Assembly: GCA_037482215.1 (NCBI GenBank)
Contig: CP148074.1
Coordinates: forward strand, 1,550,001-1,614,000
Direction: 5' to 3'
Length of the DNA: 64,000 nt
Source of the DNA: Pseudomonas mendocina
GTDB taxonomy: Bacteria; Pseudomonadota; Gammaproteobacteria; Pseudomonadales; Pseudomonadaceae
This document shows, in pieces, positions 27,279 to 37,179 of this stretch. The position numbers were made by a program, and so were the translations under genes. The notes under the pieces are model-generated. The model was not told the DNA's origin and made no database searches. It saw nothing but the letters and a program-made list of their open reading frames with translations. Positions within the stretch are counted from its first letter, which is position 1. Each line of letters starts with the position of its first letter.

Positions 27279-28226
27279 GTGAAAGATTCGTTACTGCTGT
27301 ACCTCAAGGGACTGGCTATGGGGGCGGTTGATGTCGTGCCCGGATTTTCTGGTGGTACTGTCGCCTTAATCACAGGGATCTACGATAAGTTACTGGCTTC
27401 TTTCTCTGCATCACCAAGAGCCATTGGCTTGTTTTTACGCGGTCGTATTACCGAGGCTTGGCGCGCTTGTGATGCCACATTCCTGCTTATTGTTCTACTG
27501 GGCGTGCTGACCAGTGTGTTTACGCTGGCACGGCTGATCAGTTATCTGATGCTGGAGCAGCCGGTTTTACTGTGGTCGTTCTTTTTTGGCCTCGTTTTGG
27601 TGTCTGTGTATCTGGTTGGGCGCGAAGTTGTACTGTGGAATGTGGGGCGCTTGATCGGCTTTGTAGCAGGTATGGCACTGGCCATCTGGATTACCCTGGC
27701 TGCACCTTTGCAACTGGAAGCGACACCGCTGATTTTGTTTATAGCCGGAGCTATTGCGATCAGTGCCATGATTCTTCCAGGGATTTCAGGCAGCTTTATT
27801 CTCGTATTGATGGGGCTATACCCTGTCGTATTGGGAGCTTTAAAGAATCTAGACTTCTTTGTTCTGGCTACCTTTAGCGCCGGTTGTGTGCTTGGGCTGA
27901 TGACGTTCTCGCGGCTATTGAGCTGGTTGCTGCACCATGTCCGGGATATGACCTTAGCCACTCTTGCCGGCCTGATACTCGGTTCATTGGGCAAAGTGTG
28001 GCCTTGGAAACAAACGCTTACCTGGCAAACCAACAGTCATGGCGAGTCTTATCCCTTGTTGCAGGAAAACCTTCTGCCACATCAGTTCAATAATTTAGTT
28101 GGTCAGGAGCCTCATGTACTGGCTGCTATAGCTCTTGCTGTTGCGGCGGTAGTTCTAGTATTGGGGGTAGAGTGGTTGGGCAAGCGTACAAGTCGAGAAT
28201 CTGCATCCTCAGGCTCTGTTGTCTAG
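27279..28226 (+). CDS. DUF368 membrane protein (PopT-type polyprenyl-phosphate translocase)
   Basis: A polytopic inner-membrane protein of about 315 residues. It has two related signature segments, VVPGFSGGTVALITGIYDKL near the N-terminus and ILPGISGSFILVLMGLYPVV in the middle, the inverted-repeat pattern of DUF368. Members of this family (PopT) have been described as undecaprenyl-phosphate flippases that recycle the lipid carrier for cell-wall and surface polysaccharides. GTG 27279 follows a GGGA ribosome site; TTG 27267 is an alternative. Its position between pcm and nlpD is unusual: P. aeruginosa has pcm next to nlpD. Confidence 0.85.
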   Translation: MKDSLLLYLKGLAMGAVDVVPGFSGGTVALITGIYDKLLASFSASPRAIGLFLRGRITEAWRACDATFLLIVLLGVLTSVFTLARLISYLMLEQPVLLWSFFFGLVLVSVYLVGREVVLWNVGRLIGFVAGMALAIWITLAAPLQLEATPLILFIAGAIAISAMILPGISGSFILVLMGLYPVVLGALKNLDFFVLATFSAGCVLGLMTFSRLLSWLLHHVRDMTLATLAGLILGSLGKVWPWKQTLTWQTNSHGESYPLLQENLLPHQFNNLVGQEPHVLAAIALAVAAVVLVLGVEWLGKRTSRESASSGSVV

Positions 28227-28307
28227 CACGATTGCACTAAGCTCTAGGCTCTGTACGAAAGTGGTTGTGCTTCTTGTACGGAGGCCAATAAGAAAGGGGA
28301 GAAATGG

Positions 28308-29192
28308 GTGGGTATCACAGTGATCAAACGGTCAATTAGTTCCAGCACTGTTCGCTGCCTGTTGAGTGGCTTTGTTCTGAGTTCTCTGATTAGCGGCTGT
28401 AGTAGTTCATCCTCCAGTCAGGTTTATGTTGAAGATCGAAGTGGCGGTGGGAGTCACTCCACTGCCCAGCGACGTCAACCAGTAACCGCTGGACAATACC
28501 GTGTTCAGCGCGGTGATACCTTGTACTCCATTGCTTTCCGTTATGGCTGGGACTGGAAGGCTCTTGCCGTTCGTAACAAAATTTATGCGCCGTATACGAT
28601 TAAAGTGGGGCAGATCATTCGTTTTGATGGACAGCCTGGCACATCCACTGTAGTTGCAAATGCACCGACGCCCCGCACGACTACAGCGAGCGCTTCAGCA
28701 AGCACGTCATCTGTCAATCGCTCTAGTACGCCTGTTTCAGGTGCTTCAGTTCAAGCTAGTCCTGGGGCCACGCGTCAAACCTCAGCCCCGGTGACAGCTT
28801 TACCTGCTTCACAAAAGTCAGCTTCTGGATGGATTTGGCCTACAAATGGTCAGGTTATTAGCCGATTTTCCTCAAACGGTAGTTTGAATAAAGGTATTGA
28901 TATCAGTGGTGAATTGGGACAGCCTGTCTTAGCTGCGTCTGATGGATCTGTCGTATATGCGGGAAGTGGACTGCGCGGATACGGCGAGTTAGTGATTATC
29001 AAACACAGTGACACCTACGTTAGTGCATACGGGCACAACCGTAGGTTATTGGTGCAGGAGGGCCAAAGGGTCAAAGCTGGGCAAACGATTGCCGAAATGG
29101 GTTCGACGGGGACTGACCGTGTCAAACTTCACTTTGAGGTTCGCCGCCAGGGCAAACCCGTAGACCCTTTGCAATACCTGCCTCGACGTTGA
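28308..29192 (+). CDS. nlpD: LysM/LytM lipoprotein NlpD
   Basis: Outer-membrane lipoprotein that activates periplasmic amidases for daughter-cell separation. The signal peptide ends in the lipobox LISGC (about residue 31). A LysM domain (about 64-106) and a Ser/Thr/Ala-rich linker follow, then a C-terminal M23 fold (about 185-290). The first M23 metal motif is degenerate, NKGID instead of HxxxD, so it is probably non-catalytic, as in E. coli NlpD. GTG 28308 is chosen because GGGGAGA lies six bases upstream. In related species a main rpoS promoter lies inside nlpD. Confidence 0.93.
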   Translation: MGITVIKRSISSSTVRCLLSGFVLSSLISGCSSSSSSQVYVEDRSGGGSHSTAQRRQPVTAGQYRVQRGDTLYSIAFRYGWDWKALAVRNKIYAPYTIKVGQIIRFDGQPGTSTVVANAPTPRTTTASASASTSSVNRSSTPVSGASVQASPGATRQTSAPVTALPASQKSASGWIWPTNGQVISRFSSNGSLNKGIDISGELGQPVLAASDGSVVYAGSGLRGYGELVIIKHSDTYVSAYGHNRRLLVQEGQRVKAGQTIAEMGSTGTDRVKLHFEVRRQGKPVDPLQYLPRR

Positions 29193-29298
29193 TCTGAAGC
29201 CTTTTTGTCCCAATCGCGTGCCAATGGATAGGCTCTGCTACAACCTTAGATTAGGTTGATTCAGGGCCTGCTGTCGAACTCAGCAAGGGATAAGAATA

Positions 29299-30294
29299 AT
29301 GGCTCTCAATCAAAAAGAAGTGCCAGAGTTTGATGTCGAAGACGACGTACTCCTTATGGAGAACACTGTCGGCCAAGACGATGAAATTTTGGAAAAGCCC
29401 TTTCGCCAAGGCAACACCTCCTCACCTGCCAATAAACAGCACAAGTTTATTGACTACACCCGCGCACTCGACGCAACTCAGTTATATCTGAACGAAATCG
29501 GATTTTCTCCTCTGCTTACGCCTGAGGAAGAGGTTCATTTCGCACGTCTGGCCCAAAAGGGGGATTCTGCGGGCCGTAAGCGCATGATCGAAAGCAATCT
29601 GCGTCTTGTGGTCAAAATTGCCCGCCGCTATGTCAACCGCGGCTTATCCTTACTCGACTTGATTGAAGAGGGTAACTTAGGACTGATACGGGCTGTCGAG
29701 AAGTTTGACCCTGAGCGTGGTTTCCGTTTTTCCACTTATGCAACATGGTGGATACGTCAGACCATAGAGCGGGCGATCATGAATCAGACCCGTACCATCA
29801 GATTGCCCATTCATGTTGTAAAAGAGCTCAATATTTATCTGCGTGCAGCGCGTGAGTTGACACAGAAGCTTGACCATGAGCCATCTGCCGAAGAAATCGC
29901 CAAACTGCTGGAAAAGCCAGTCTGTGAGGTGAAGCGCATGCTAGGCCTTAACGAGCGGGTAACATCGGTTGATGTATCTCTTGGTCAGGATTCGGACAAA
30001 ACGCTGCTGGACACATTGACTGATGATCGTCCAACCGATCCTTGTGACCTACTCCAAGACGATGATCTTTCGCAGAGTATTGATCAGTGGCTATCTGACC
30101 TGACAGAAAAGCAGCGTGAGGTTGTTATCCGCCGCTTTGGTCTGCGCGGCCATGAGAGCGCGACGCTGGAGGAAGTTGGCCAGGAGATTGGTCTGACTCG
30201 AGAACGAGTGAGACAGATTCAGGTCGAAGCACTTAAGCGCCTTCGGGAAATTCTAGAGAAGAATGGTTTGTCGGGTGACTGTCTGTTCCAGTGA
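29299..30294 (+). CDS. rpoS: RNA polymerase sigma factor RpoS
   Basis: Stationary-phase and general-stress sigma factor of 331 residues. Region 1.2 is [21 protein letters not shown]. Regions 2.3-2.4 include [20 protein letters not shown], and region 4.2 has an HTH in [20 protein letters not shown]. The N-terminus is acidic, as usual in Pseudomonas RpoS. A strong terminator follows 12 bases after the stop. rsmZ lies directly downstream, the standard order in this genus. Confidence 0.97.
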   Translation: MALNQKEVPEFDVEDDVLLMENTVGQDDEILEKPFRQGNTSSPANKQHKFIDYTRALDATQLYLNEIGFSPLLTPEEEVHFARLAQKGDSAGRKRMIESNLRLVVKIARRYVNRGLSLLDLIEEGNLGLIRAVEKFDPERGFRFSTYATWWIRQTIERAIMNQTRTIRLPIHVVKELNIYLRAARELTQKLDHEPSAEEIAKLLEKPVCEVKRMLGLNERVTSVDVSLGQDSDKTLLDTLTDDRPTDPCDLLQDDDLSQSIDQWLSDLTEKQREVVIRRFGLRGHESATLEEVGQEIGLTRERVRQIQVEALKRLREILEKNGLSGDCLFQ

Positions 30295-30306
30295 CAGTCC
30301 GAGTGA

Positions 30307-30339
30307 CTAAAAAGCCCGGCTATATGCCGGGCTTTTTAG
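30307..30339 (+). terminator. rpoS intrinsic terminator
   Basis: CTAAAAAGCCCGGC pairs perfectly with GCCGGGCTTTTTAG around the loop TATAT, giving a 14-pair stem with a T-rich 3' side. The A-rich 5' side makes it usable in both directions. It isolates rpoS from the downstream small RNA gene. Confidence 0.92.
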
Positions 30340-30349
30340 TACATGTTTG

Positions 30350-30367
30350 TGTAAGCCATATCTTACA
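30350..30367 (+). promoter_or_regulatory. GacA-type upstream activating sequence of rsmZ
   Basis: TGTAAG-CCATAT-CTTACA is a perfect match to the palindrome TGTAAG-N6-CTTACA bound by the response regulator GacA ahead of rsm small-RNA genes. Its centre is about 170 bases before the predicted rsmZ start, similar to the far-upstream position in P. aeruginosa. Between it and the promoter lies very AT-rich DNA (about 30400-30455), which could be a target of MvaT-type silencers. Confidence 0.88.
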
Positions 30368-30493
30368 TTTGTGTGAGTTAAAGTCGTTTTTGCAGATGAG
30401 AAAAATCGAATAAATTAATTATCCTATTGATTTATAAGTATAAAATTTTGACTGATCGGATCGGTTTGTCTACTTGCTGGTATTTTTAGGTGC

Positions 30494-30521
30494 TTGAATC
30501 AGCTCTGTAAAACGTTAGTAT
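30494..30521 (+). promoter_or_regulatory. Predicted rsmZ promoter
   Basis: TTGAAT (30494-30499), a 16-base spacer and TAGTAT (30516-30521) form sigma-70 style boxes. Transcription would begin near 30529, where the first stem-loop of RsmZ starts. Confidence 0.55.
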
Positions 30522-30528
30522 CTGAACC

Positions 30529-30655
30529 GTGCTCAGGGATAAGCACAACTGCCAGGATGGCGGTAGGACGTTGTAAGGATGCAACTCATCAGGATGATGA
30601 AAGGAAAAAGGGAATAGGGACAAAAGAGCGGGCGGGTAATACCGCCCCTTTTTTT
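30529..30655 (+). ncRNA. rsmZ: Small regulatory RNA RsmZ
   Basis: An RsmA/RsmE-sequestering RNA of about 127 bases. Four successive stem-loops present GGA in the loop: GTGCT/AGCAC (30529-30546), CTGCC/GGCGG (30549-30563), GTTGT/GCAAC (30570-30585) and TCATC/GATGA (30586-30600). Further GGA motifs occur in single-stranded stretches (30603, 30610, 30617) and one linker (30666 excluded; 30566 included), about eight in total. The terminator is GGGCGG/CCGCCC (30630-30647) plus a seven-T tract. The location between rpoS and fdxA and the GacA palindrome upstream confirm the identity. The exact 5' end is inferred. Confidence 0.92.
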
Positions 30656-30668
30656 GCCTGTAATAAAT

Positions 30669-30696
30669 AAAAAAACCCGCACATGGCGGGTTTTTT
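30669..30696 (-). terminator. Bidirectional terminator between rsmZ and fdxA
   Basis: ACCCGC pairs with GCGGGT around ACATG, with a run of A on the left and TTTTTT on the right. It can therefore stop transcription from fdxA on the minus strand and any read-through from rsmZ on the plus strand. Confidence 0.88.
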
Positions 30697-30714
30697 GCGT
30701 ATTGAGGGCTGAGA

Positions 30715-31038
30715 TTAGCGCTCGAGATACTGCAGCTTATCTTTTACGCCGTCCCACTCTTCTGCGTCAGGCAGAGAGTCTTTCTTCTCGGTGATGTTCG
30801 GCCAAACTTCTGCCAATTCAGCGTTCAGCTCGATGTACTCTTGCTGATCTTCCGGTACTTCATCTTCAGAAAAGATAGCTTGTGCAGGGCACTCAGGCTC
30901 GCACAGTGCGCAATCGATGCACTCGTCCGGGTGAATTACCAGGAAGTTCGGGCCTTCGTAAAAGCAGTCAACCGGGCAGACTTCAACGCAGTCGGTGTAT
31001 TTGCATTTGACGCAGTTGTCGGTAACGACGAAGGTCAT
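30715..31038 (-). CDS. fdxA: 7Fe-8S ferredoxin FdxA
   Basis: A 107-residue electron carrier with one 3Fe-4S and one 4Fe-4S cluster. Cluster ligands are visible in [19 protein letters not shown] and in [16 protein letters not shown] 31038 (MTFVVTDNC) has a GAGGAGA ribosome site; an in-frame start seven codons upstream is less likely. It is adjacent to mutS, as in other pseudomonads, but 132 bases away. Confidence 0.96.
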   Translation of the reverse strand: MTFVVTDNCVKCKYTDCVEVCPVDCFYEGPNFLVIHPDECIDCALCEPECPAQAIFSEDEVPEDQQEYIELNAELAEVWPNITEKKDSLPDAEEWDGVKDKLQYLER

Positions 31039-31170
31039 TCTGATTCTCTCCTCGGGCACTAGCCCTTCCGTCTGAGCGGATTTGCGGGCTAGGTATGGGC
31101 CACGGCTCAGGCTGTTAAGTCGGGCTATCGTAAAAATGCGCGCGATTCTATCAGCTTGTTAGCAAGATGT

Positions 31171-33744
31171 TTAGAACCGAGTTTTCCAAGCGTATAAAAG
31201 TTCTAGCGCATTGCGCGGTGTTAGGTCATCAGGATTAATCTTTTGCAGTTCCTCGACCAGTGGATGTGGAAGGCTGGCAAACAGATCGCTCTGCATAGGA
31301 GCTGATGCCTGTTCGTTTCGTGTAGGCGGTACATCATGGGGCAGACTGGTGGTTTCCAGCCGGGCCAGATGCTCTTTAGCTCGCTGGATTACCTCACTCG
31401 GCACGCCTGCCAGCTGTGCGACAGCCAAGCCATAGCTTTGGCTGGCTGGGCCCGGCAGAACGTGATGGAGAAACACGATGCGCTCGTTGTGCTCTGTGGC
31501 GTTGAGGTGCACGTTGGCCACGATAGGTTGGCTCTCGGGGAGTACGGTCAGTTCAAAGTAATGTGTTGCAAACAATGTGTACGCGCGTAACTTAGCCAGT
31601 TGCTCAGCTGCGGCCCAAGCGAGTGACAGGCCGTCGAAGGTGCTGGTGCCTCGTCCGACCTCATCCATCAATACCAAGCTGTACTCAGTCGCATTGTGCA
31701 AGATGTTGGCTGTTTCGCTCATTTCCACCATGAAGGTCGAACGCCCACCGGCTAAGTCATCACTTGAGCCGATCCGGGTGAATATACGGTCGACCAATGA
31801 CAACTCGCAGCTCTTAGCAGGAACAAAGCTGCCGATATGGGCAAGTAGCACGATCAGTGCGGTCTGACGCATGTAAGTGGATTTACCGCCCATGTTTGGA
31901 CCGGTAATGATCAGCATGCGGGTGTTGTCATCCAGATTAAGGTCGTTAGCCACAAAAGGTGTGGTCAGTACTTGTTCAACTACGGGGTGGCGACCCTGAT
32001 CAATGCGCATGCAGGGTTCATCAACAAAGCGCGGACAATTCAGGTCAAGATTCAGGGCTCGTTCGCTAAGATTGCTCAGTACGTCCAGCTCTGCCAGTGC
32101 CGCTGCACTGTCCTGTAAGGGGCCGAGGTGGGTGATGAGCTGTTCCAGCAGTTCATCGTAGAGCATCTTTTCACGAGCAAGCGCGCGGCTCTTGGCAGAC
32201 AGCGCTTTGTCTTCAAACTCTTTCAACTCGGGCGTGATAAAACGTTCGGCACCCTTCAGGGTTTGCCGACGGATATAGTCGGCCGGTGCTGATTCAGCTT
32301 GCTTGCTTGGTAGCTCGATAAAGTAGCCATGCACGCGGTTGTAGCCGACCTTGAGGTTGGCCAAGCCTGTGCGGGCTTTTTCCCGTGCTTCCAGATCCAT
32401 CAGGTACTGACCAGCGTTTTCGCTGAGAGCTTGTAGCTCATCCAGCTCGGCGTCGTAGCCAGTCTTGAGTACGCCGCCGTCACGGATCACGGCAGGTGGG
32501 TTATCAATAATTGCCCGTGCGAGCAGGTCTGCCAGCTCAGGGTAGGTGCTGATGGTCTCGGACAGGCCATTCAGATGCGGCGCCTCGAGGTTGGCCATGG
32601 CCATTTGCAGTTCAGGCAGTGCAGCCAGAGCATCGCGAAGGCGAGCCAGGTCTCGTGGGCGAGCATTTCGCAGGCCAATCCGCGCAAGAATGCGCTCCAA
32701 GTCACCGATTTCTTTCAATTGCGGCTGGAGCGTCTCAAAGCGATAGCGTTCAAGCAGGCAGGCAATAGACTGCTGGCGCGCTTCTAGGACAGTGCGATCA
32801 CGCAGCGGACGATTCAACCAGCGGCTTAGCAATCGGCTGCCCATGGCGGTCTGGCAGCGGTCCACAACGGATTGCAGGGTGTTGTCACGGCCGCCAGCCA
32901 GGTTGATGTCCAGCTCTAGGTTGCGTCGGCTGGCACCGTCAAGGATGACGGTGTCGTCCAGCCGTTCATGTCGTAGGCTGCGCAGATGCGGTAGAGCAGT
33001 GCGCTGTGTTTCTTTGGCATAACTCAGCAGGCAACCGGCAGCACCAATAGCAAGAGTCAGGTTCTCACAGCCAAACCCTTTAAGGTCTTGGGTGCCGAAT
33101 TGTTGGCACAGACTTTTGTGTGCAGTATCTCGTTCAAAATCCCAAGGCGCACGGCGGCGTGAGCCACGGCGTTTTTCTGCGGGCAGTCCCTGTGGCCAAT
33201 CATCAGGAATCAGCAGCTCAACTGGGTTGAGGCGTTCCAGTTCGGCCATCAGGTTTTCCCAGCCTTTGATTTCCATCACGCTGAAGCGGCCGCTGGTGAT
33301 ATCGAGGACTGCGAGGCCGAACAAGCGCTCATCACCCAGAACGGCAGCTAATAGGTTGTCGCGACGCTCATCCAGCAGGGCCTCATCGCTTACGGTGCCA
33401 GGGGTGATGATGCGTACGACCTGACGCTCGACGGGCCCCTTACTGGTGGCCGGGTCGCCGATCTGTTCGCAGATCACTACTGACTCACCTAGCTTTACTA
33501 GCTTGGCCAGGTATCCCTCGGCGGCATGGAAAGGGATGCCGCACATTGGGATGGACTGTCCAGCAGATTGGCCACGGGCAGTCAGGGTAATGTCCAGTAA
33601 CTTCGCAGCCTTCTTGGCGTCCTCATAAAAAATCTCGTAAAAGTCGCCCATGCGATAGAACATCAACTGATCTGGATGCTGATTCTTCAGTTTCCAATAT
33701 TGCTGCATCATGGGCGTGTGAGAACTGAGGTCGCTTTGGCTCAT
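31171..33744 (-). CDS. mutS: DNA mismatch repair protein MutS
   Basis: Recognises base mismatches and small loops and recruits MutL. The 857-residue protein has the mismatch-binding Phe-x-Glu in [12 protein letters not shown], connector, core and clamp domains. Its ATPase shows Walker [15 protein letters not shown] (about residue 615), Walker [16 protein letters not shown] and ATHYFEL. ATG 33744 gives [17 protein letters not shown]; an in-frame start nine codons upstream is not conserved. It is divergent from pncC. Confidence 0.97.
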   Translation of the reverse strand: MSQSDLSSHTPMMQQYWKLKNQHPDQLMFYRMGDFYEIFYEDAKKAAKLLDITLTARGQSAGQSIPMCGIPFHAAEGYLAKLVKLGESVVICEQIGDPATSKGPVERQVVRIITPGTVSDEALLDERRDNLLAAVLGDERLFGLAVLDITSGRFSVMEIKGWENLMAELERLNPVELLIPDDWPQGLPAEKRRGSRRRAPWDFERDTAHKSLCQQFGTQDLKGFGCENLTLAIGAAGCLLSYAKETQRTALPHLRSLRHERLDDTVILDGASRRNLELDINLAGGRDNTLQSVVDRCQTAMGSRLLSRWLNRPLRDRTVLEARQQSIACLLERYRFETLQPQLKEIGDLERILARIGLRNARPRDLARLRDALAALPELQMAMANLEAPHLNGLSETISTYPELADLLARAIIDNPPAVIRDGGVLKTGYDAELDELQALSENAGQYLMDLEAREKARTGLANLKVGYNRVHGYFIELPSKQAESAPADYIRRQTLKGAERFITPELKEFEDKALSAKSRALAREKMLYDELLEQLITHLGPLQDSAAALAELDVLSNLSERALNLDLNCPRFVDEPCMRIDQGRHPVVEQVLTTPFVANDLNLDDNTRMLIITGPNMGGKSTYMRQTALIVLLAHIGSFVPAKSCELSLVDRIFTRIGSSDDLAGGRSTFMVEMSETANILHNATEYSLVLMDEVGRGTSTFDGLSLAWAAAEQLAKLRAYTLFATHYFELTVLPESQPIVANVHLNATEHNERIVFLHHVLPGPASQSYGLAVAQLAGVPSEVIQRAKEHLARLETTSLPHDVPPTRNEQASAPMQSDLFASLPHPLVEELQKINPDDLTPRNALELLYAWKTRF

Positions 33745-33821
33745 CGTGTTAGCTGTCCGGCTATATCGCAAAAGCGCCTAGTGTACGGTATCCACCCCAC
33801 AGGCTTAACCCCGGAGTGCAG

Positions 33822-34334
33822 ATGAAAATCAATGAAAATGAGTTGACTGAACTGGCGTCTGAGTTGGGTGAAAGGTTGTATGCCAGAGGCGAGCAGGTCA
33901 CCACGGCTGAGTCTTGTACTGGGGGGGGAATCGCTGAGGCCATTACTCGTATTGCGGGCAGTTCTGCTTGGTTCGAGGCAGGCTATGTTACTTATTCCAA
34001 TGCGCAGAAGACCCGCCAATTACAGGTGCCACAGTCATTCTTTGCTGAAGTTGGGGCGGTGAGTCAGGAGGTTGTTGAAGCCATGGTTAGAGGAGCCCAA
34101 GCCAATAGTGGTGCTCGCTATGCGGTGGCTGTCAGTGGTGTCGCCGGCCCGGGCGGAGGGTCGGCAGAAAAGCCCGTGGGAACCGTCTGGATCGCTTGGG
34201 GAGACGCTGAGCGTCTGTTTAGTAAGCGTTTTCAGTTTGACGGGGATCGCGAGGCGGTGCGCCGACAGACGGTAAAAGCGGCACTGGCGGGGCTTTTGGG
34301 CTTGCTTGCAGAAGAAAATCCGATTGTGGGGTAG
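33822..34334 (+). CDS. pncC: Nicotinamide-nucleotide amidase (CinA C-terminal type)
   Basis: Deamidates NMN to nicotinic acid mononucleotide, recycling the by-product of DNA ligase. The 170-residue stand-alone CinA C-terminal domain has the catalytic motif TTAESCTGGGIAEAITRI and the phosphate loop SGVAGPGGGSAEKPVG. ATG 33822 has GGAG six bases upstream; a GTG at 33816 is in frame. It directly precedes recA, a conserved order. Confidence 0.93.
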   Translation: MKINENELTELASELGERLYARGEQVTTAESCTGGGIAEAITRIAGSSAWFEAGYVTYSNAQKTRQLQVPQSFFAEVGAVSQEVVEAMVRGAQANSGARYAVAVSGVAGPGGGSAEKPVGTVWIAWGDAERLFSKRFQFDGDREAVRRQTVKAALAGLLGLLAEENPIVG

Positions 34335-34361
34335 GCGAGTTGCTTGCCCTGTGGAATAATA

Positions 34362-34377
34362 CTGTCTACTTATACAG
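34362..34377 (+). promoter_or_regulatory. LexA (SOS) box upstream of recA
   Basis: CTGT-CTACTTAT-ACAG matches the LexA operator CTGT-N8-ACAG exactly. It lies 46 bases before the recA ATG. It overlaps a possible -10 region: TTGCCC at 34344, 17 bases, then TACTTA at 34367. Repression would therefore block polymerase binding. Confidence 0.9.
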
Positions 34378-34423
34378 TTGTTGGTGGCCGCTTAAAGGCC
34401 CTTCCTGATGCGAGAGGACTTAA

Positions 34424-35467
34424 ATGGACGAGAATAAGAAGCGCGCTTTGGCGGCTGCCCTGGGCCAGATCGAAAAGCAATTCGGTAAAGGCGCAGTTAT
34501 GCGCATGGGCGACCATGAGCGCCAGGCTATTCCTGCCATCTCTACCGGTTCCTTAGGGCTGGACATCGCGCTGGGCATTGGCGGTTTGCCAAAGGGTCGT
34601 ATTGTTGAAATCTACGGCCCGGAGTCTTCCGGTAAAACCACACTGACTCTGTCTGTTATTGCTGAAGCGCAAAAGCAAGGCGCCACCTGTGCATTCGTTG
34701 ATGCTGAGCACGCACTTGATCCGGACTATGCCGGTAAGCTCGGTGTGAATGTTGATGACTTGCTTGTTTCTCAGCCGGACACCGGTGAGCAGGCACTGGA
34801 AATCACCGATATGCTGGTCCGCTCCAATGCCGTTGACGTCATCATCGTCGACTCCGTTGCCGCTTTGGTGCCGAAGGCTGAAATCGAAGGTGAAATGGGT
34901 GATATGCACGTTGGCTTGCAGGCACGTTTGATGTCGCAGGCGCTGCGTAAGATCACCGGTAACATCAAGAACGCCAACTGCTTGGTGATCTTCATCAACC
35001 AGATTCGTATGAAGATCGGTGTTATGTTCGGTAGCCCCGAAACCACCACGGGTGGTAACGCCCTGAAGTTCTACTCGTCTGTACGACTGGACATCCGCCG
35101 CACCGGCGCGGTTAAAGAGGGTGATGAGGTTGTAGGTAGCGAAACCCGCGTCAAGATCGTTAAAAACAAGGTGTCGCCACCATTCCGCCAAGCTGAATTC
35201 CAGATTCTGTACGGCAAAGGTATCTACCGTAATGGCGAGATCATCGACCTGGGTGTACAGCTTGGTCTGCTGGAAAAATCCGGTGCTTGGTACAGCTATC
35301 AGGGTAATAAGATCGGTCAGGGTAAGGCCAATGCGGCTAAGTACCTTGAGGACAATCCACAGGTTGCCGCAGAGGTTGAAGGCAAGATTCGTGAGCAGTT
35401 GCTGGCGAACTCGGCTCCAGCCAAGGCAGCAACTACCGCGGATGAATCGGCTGACGCCGATTATTGA
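34424..35467 (+). CDS. recA: Recombinase RecA
   Basis: Forms filaments on single-stranded DNA for strand exchange and triggers LexA self-cleavage. The 347-residue protein has Walker [14 protein letters not shown] (about residue 65), loop L1 [12 protein letters not shown] and loop L2 [19 protein letters not shown] basic/acidic C-terminal tail ends [12 protein letters not shown] control is shown by the LexA box upstream. recX follows after five bases. Confidence 0.98.
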   Translation: MDENKKRALAAALGQIEKQFGKGAVMRMGDHERQAIPAISTGSLGLDIALGIGGLPKGRIVEIYGPESSGKTTLTLSVIAEAQKQGATCAFVDAEHALDPDYAGKLGVNVDDLLVSQPDTGEQALEITDMLVRSNAVDVIIVDSVAALVPKAEIEGEMGDMHVGLQARLMSQALRKITGNIKNANCLVIFINQIRMKIGVMFGSPETTTGGNALKFYSSVRLDIRRTGAVKEGDEVVGSETRVKIVKNKVSPPFRQAEFQILYGKGIYRNGEIIDLGVQLGLLEKSGAWYSYQGNKIGQGKANAAKYLEDNPQVAAEVEGKIREQLLANSAPAKAATTADESADADY

Positions 35468-35472
35468 TCAAC

Positions 35473-35940
35473 ATGACCTCTGTTGCTTTGGATACGCCTG
35501 TTGCTGTGCGGCGGGCGGCCATGGATTTGCTGGCGCGCCGTGAGCATGGCCGTGTGGAGCTGACACGCAAATTACGTGGTCGCGGAGCAACAGAGGAATT
35601 GATTGAGGCAGCTCTTGATCGCCTCACCGAAGAGGGGCTGCTATCAGAGTCTCGCTACCTCGAGGCATTTGTTGCCCAGCGTGCGCGTGCGGGGTATGGC
35701 CCGGCCCGGATTCGAGAAGAACTGGGGCAGCGCGGTTTGAACCGGGCTGATATTCAGCAAGCGCTGGAGGACTCAGGTATTGACTGGCGCCAGCAGCTTG
35801 AAGAGGTGTGGCGCCGTAAGTTCTCAGCCAGGCTACCGGCAGATCCCCGAGAGCGTGCCAAACAGGGGCGCTTTTTGGCTTATCGGGGCTTTGGGATGGA
35901 CATGATTAGTCGCCTATTGCGTGGCGCGTCAGACGATTAA
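35473..35940 (+). CDS. recX: RecA regulatory protein RecX
   Basis: Caps and limits RecA filaments. The 155-residue all-helical protein has the family segment [18 protein letters not shown] followed by [20 protein letters not shown] 35473 is preferred; a TTG at 35464 overlapping the recA stop is in frame but adds three residues. No terminator separates it from recA, so it is probably expressed by read-through under LexA control. Confidence 0.95.
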   Translation: MTSVALDTPVAVRRAAMDLLARREHGRVELTRKLRGRGATEELIEAALDRLTEEGLLSESRYLEAFVAQRARAGYGPARIREELGQRGLNRADIQQALEDSGIDWRQQLEEVWRRKFSARLPADPRERAKQGRFLAYRGFGMDMISRLLRGASDD

Positions 35941-36034
35941 CGCCTGGCAGCTGGCCGCAATAACAGATGTGCATCATGTGTGTTGCGGTGCGAGCCAGCC
36001 TTCCAGTCTTCCATACGGTTTTGAGTCAGTTCAC

Positions 36035-37111
36035 TTAGTCAGTCGACCAGTTGTTGGGCTCATTTAGCACGTCGATCAGCTCTCGCAAGCGTCCGTAGTT
36101 ACGACCGTTGAAGTTGAATGCCAATCGCGTCAACTCGCAGAACTCAGGTTCATCTTGTTCTGAGTCACATTGTCCTTGAAGCTGGAAGTTGCCGCCGTCG
36201 CACAGGTCCGTGAACTCACTGTTGATGAGCTGCATGGCCCGTTCATTCAGGTCGTGATTGAGGCGTATGACAAAGGTTTCGTTCAGCCAGCGGCTTGAGT
36301 GGAAGTTGCTGTAGAAACGCCTGATTTCCATGACGGCATCATCAACGCTGTGAACTAAGCGCATCAGTTTCATATCGCTGGGCACGATATAGCCGTTGTC
36401 CCGCAGCTGCTCCTCAAGATAGGTCAGAGTACTGGGCCAAAATCTGCCCTCAGGAAGGTCAAAGAGGACCACGGGGACAATAGGACTTTTGCCCGTTTGG
36501 ATCAGGGTCAGGACTTCAAGGGCTTCGTCCAGTGTGCCGAACCCGCCTGGGAAGAGAACCAGTGCATCCGCCTCTTTGACAAAAAACAGCTTACGCAGAA
36601 AGAAAAAGTGGAAGGACAGCAGGTTTGGAGTTCCGCTGACCGTTGGGTTAGCAGCTTGTTCGTAAGGCAGTGTGATATTCAGGCCAATGCTGTGCTCTAG
36701 ACCTGCGCCCTCGTGGGCTGCTGCCATGATGCCGCCTCCGGCACCCGTGATGACCATTAAGTCCATGCTGGCCAGTGCACTGCCGAGTGAGCGCGCTTGA
36801 GCGTACAGCGGGTTGTCCTTGGGTGTGCGAGCAGAGCCGAAAACAGTAATTTTCCTGCGTCGCTTGAAATGCTCAAGTCTATCGAAGGCGTGCTCCATTT
36901 CATGCAGCGTCTGCTCCATGATTTTGGCATCCCAGCGGCTGCGGTCTGACTGAGCCATTCGCGTCACACTGGCCAGCATGCTTCGGTAGAGCTCAAGGTT
37001 TGGGCTGCCGGGTGGGGTGGCCAGTTTGCTTAGCTCATCAACATGCTGACTCAGATCGGGGTTATTGACCTGGACATGCCGGGACAAATAAACGTCCGAT
37101 TCGTAAGGCAT
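36035..37111 (-). CDS. LOG-family Rossmann protein (nucleotide phosphoribohydrolase-like)
   Basis: A 358-residue cytosolic protein with a LOG/TIGR00730 core at about residues 80-260. It shows MVITGAGGGIMAAAHEGA and the catalytic/phosphate-binding FPGGFGTLDEALEVLT. Related enzymes split nucleoside 5'-monophosphates into base and ribose 5-phosphate, either in cytokinin activation or purine salvage (PpnN). The extra N- and C-terminal regions make it longer than plain LOG proteins, so its exact substrate is unknown. AAGGAGA precedes the start. It is downstream of the beta-CASP nuclease gene on the same strand. Confidence 0.8.
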   Translation of the reverse strand: MPYESDVYLSRHVQVNNPDLSQHVDELSKLATPPGSPNLELYRSMLASVTRMAQSDRSRWDAKIMEQTLHEMEHAFDRLEHFKRRRKITVFGSARTPKDNPLYAQARSLGSALASMDLMVITGAGGGIMAAAHEGAGLEHSIGLNITLPYEQAANPTVSGTPNLLSFHFFFLRKLFFVKEADALVLFPGGFGTLDEALEVLTLIQTGKSPIVPVVLFDLPEGRFWPSTLTYLEEQLRDNGYIVPSDMKLMRLVHSVDDAVMEIRRFYSNFHSSRWLNETFVIRLNHDLNERAMQLINSEFTDLCDGGNFQLQGQCDSEQDEPEFCELTRLAFNFNGRNYGRLRELIDVLNEPNNWSTD

Positions 37112-37130
37112 GGGGTTTTCTCCTTGAACG

Positions 37131-37160
37131 CCTTTACCCTGCTTATTAGCAGGGCAAAGG
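37131..37160 (-). other. Intercistronic hairpin between the nuclease and LOG genes
   Basis: CCTTTACCCTGC pairs with GCAGGGCAAAGG around TTATTA with one mismatch. It has no T-tract on the minus strand, so it is more likely a stability or processing element in a shared message than a terminator. Confidence 0.45.
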
Positions 37161-37179
37161 TTCGTGAACTAACGATGGA

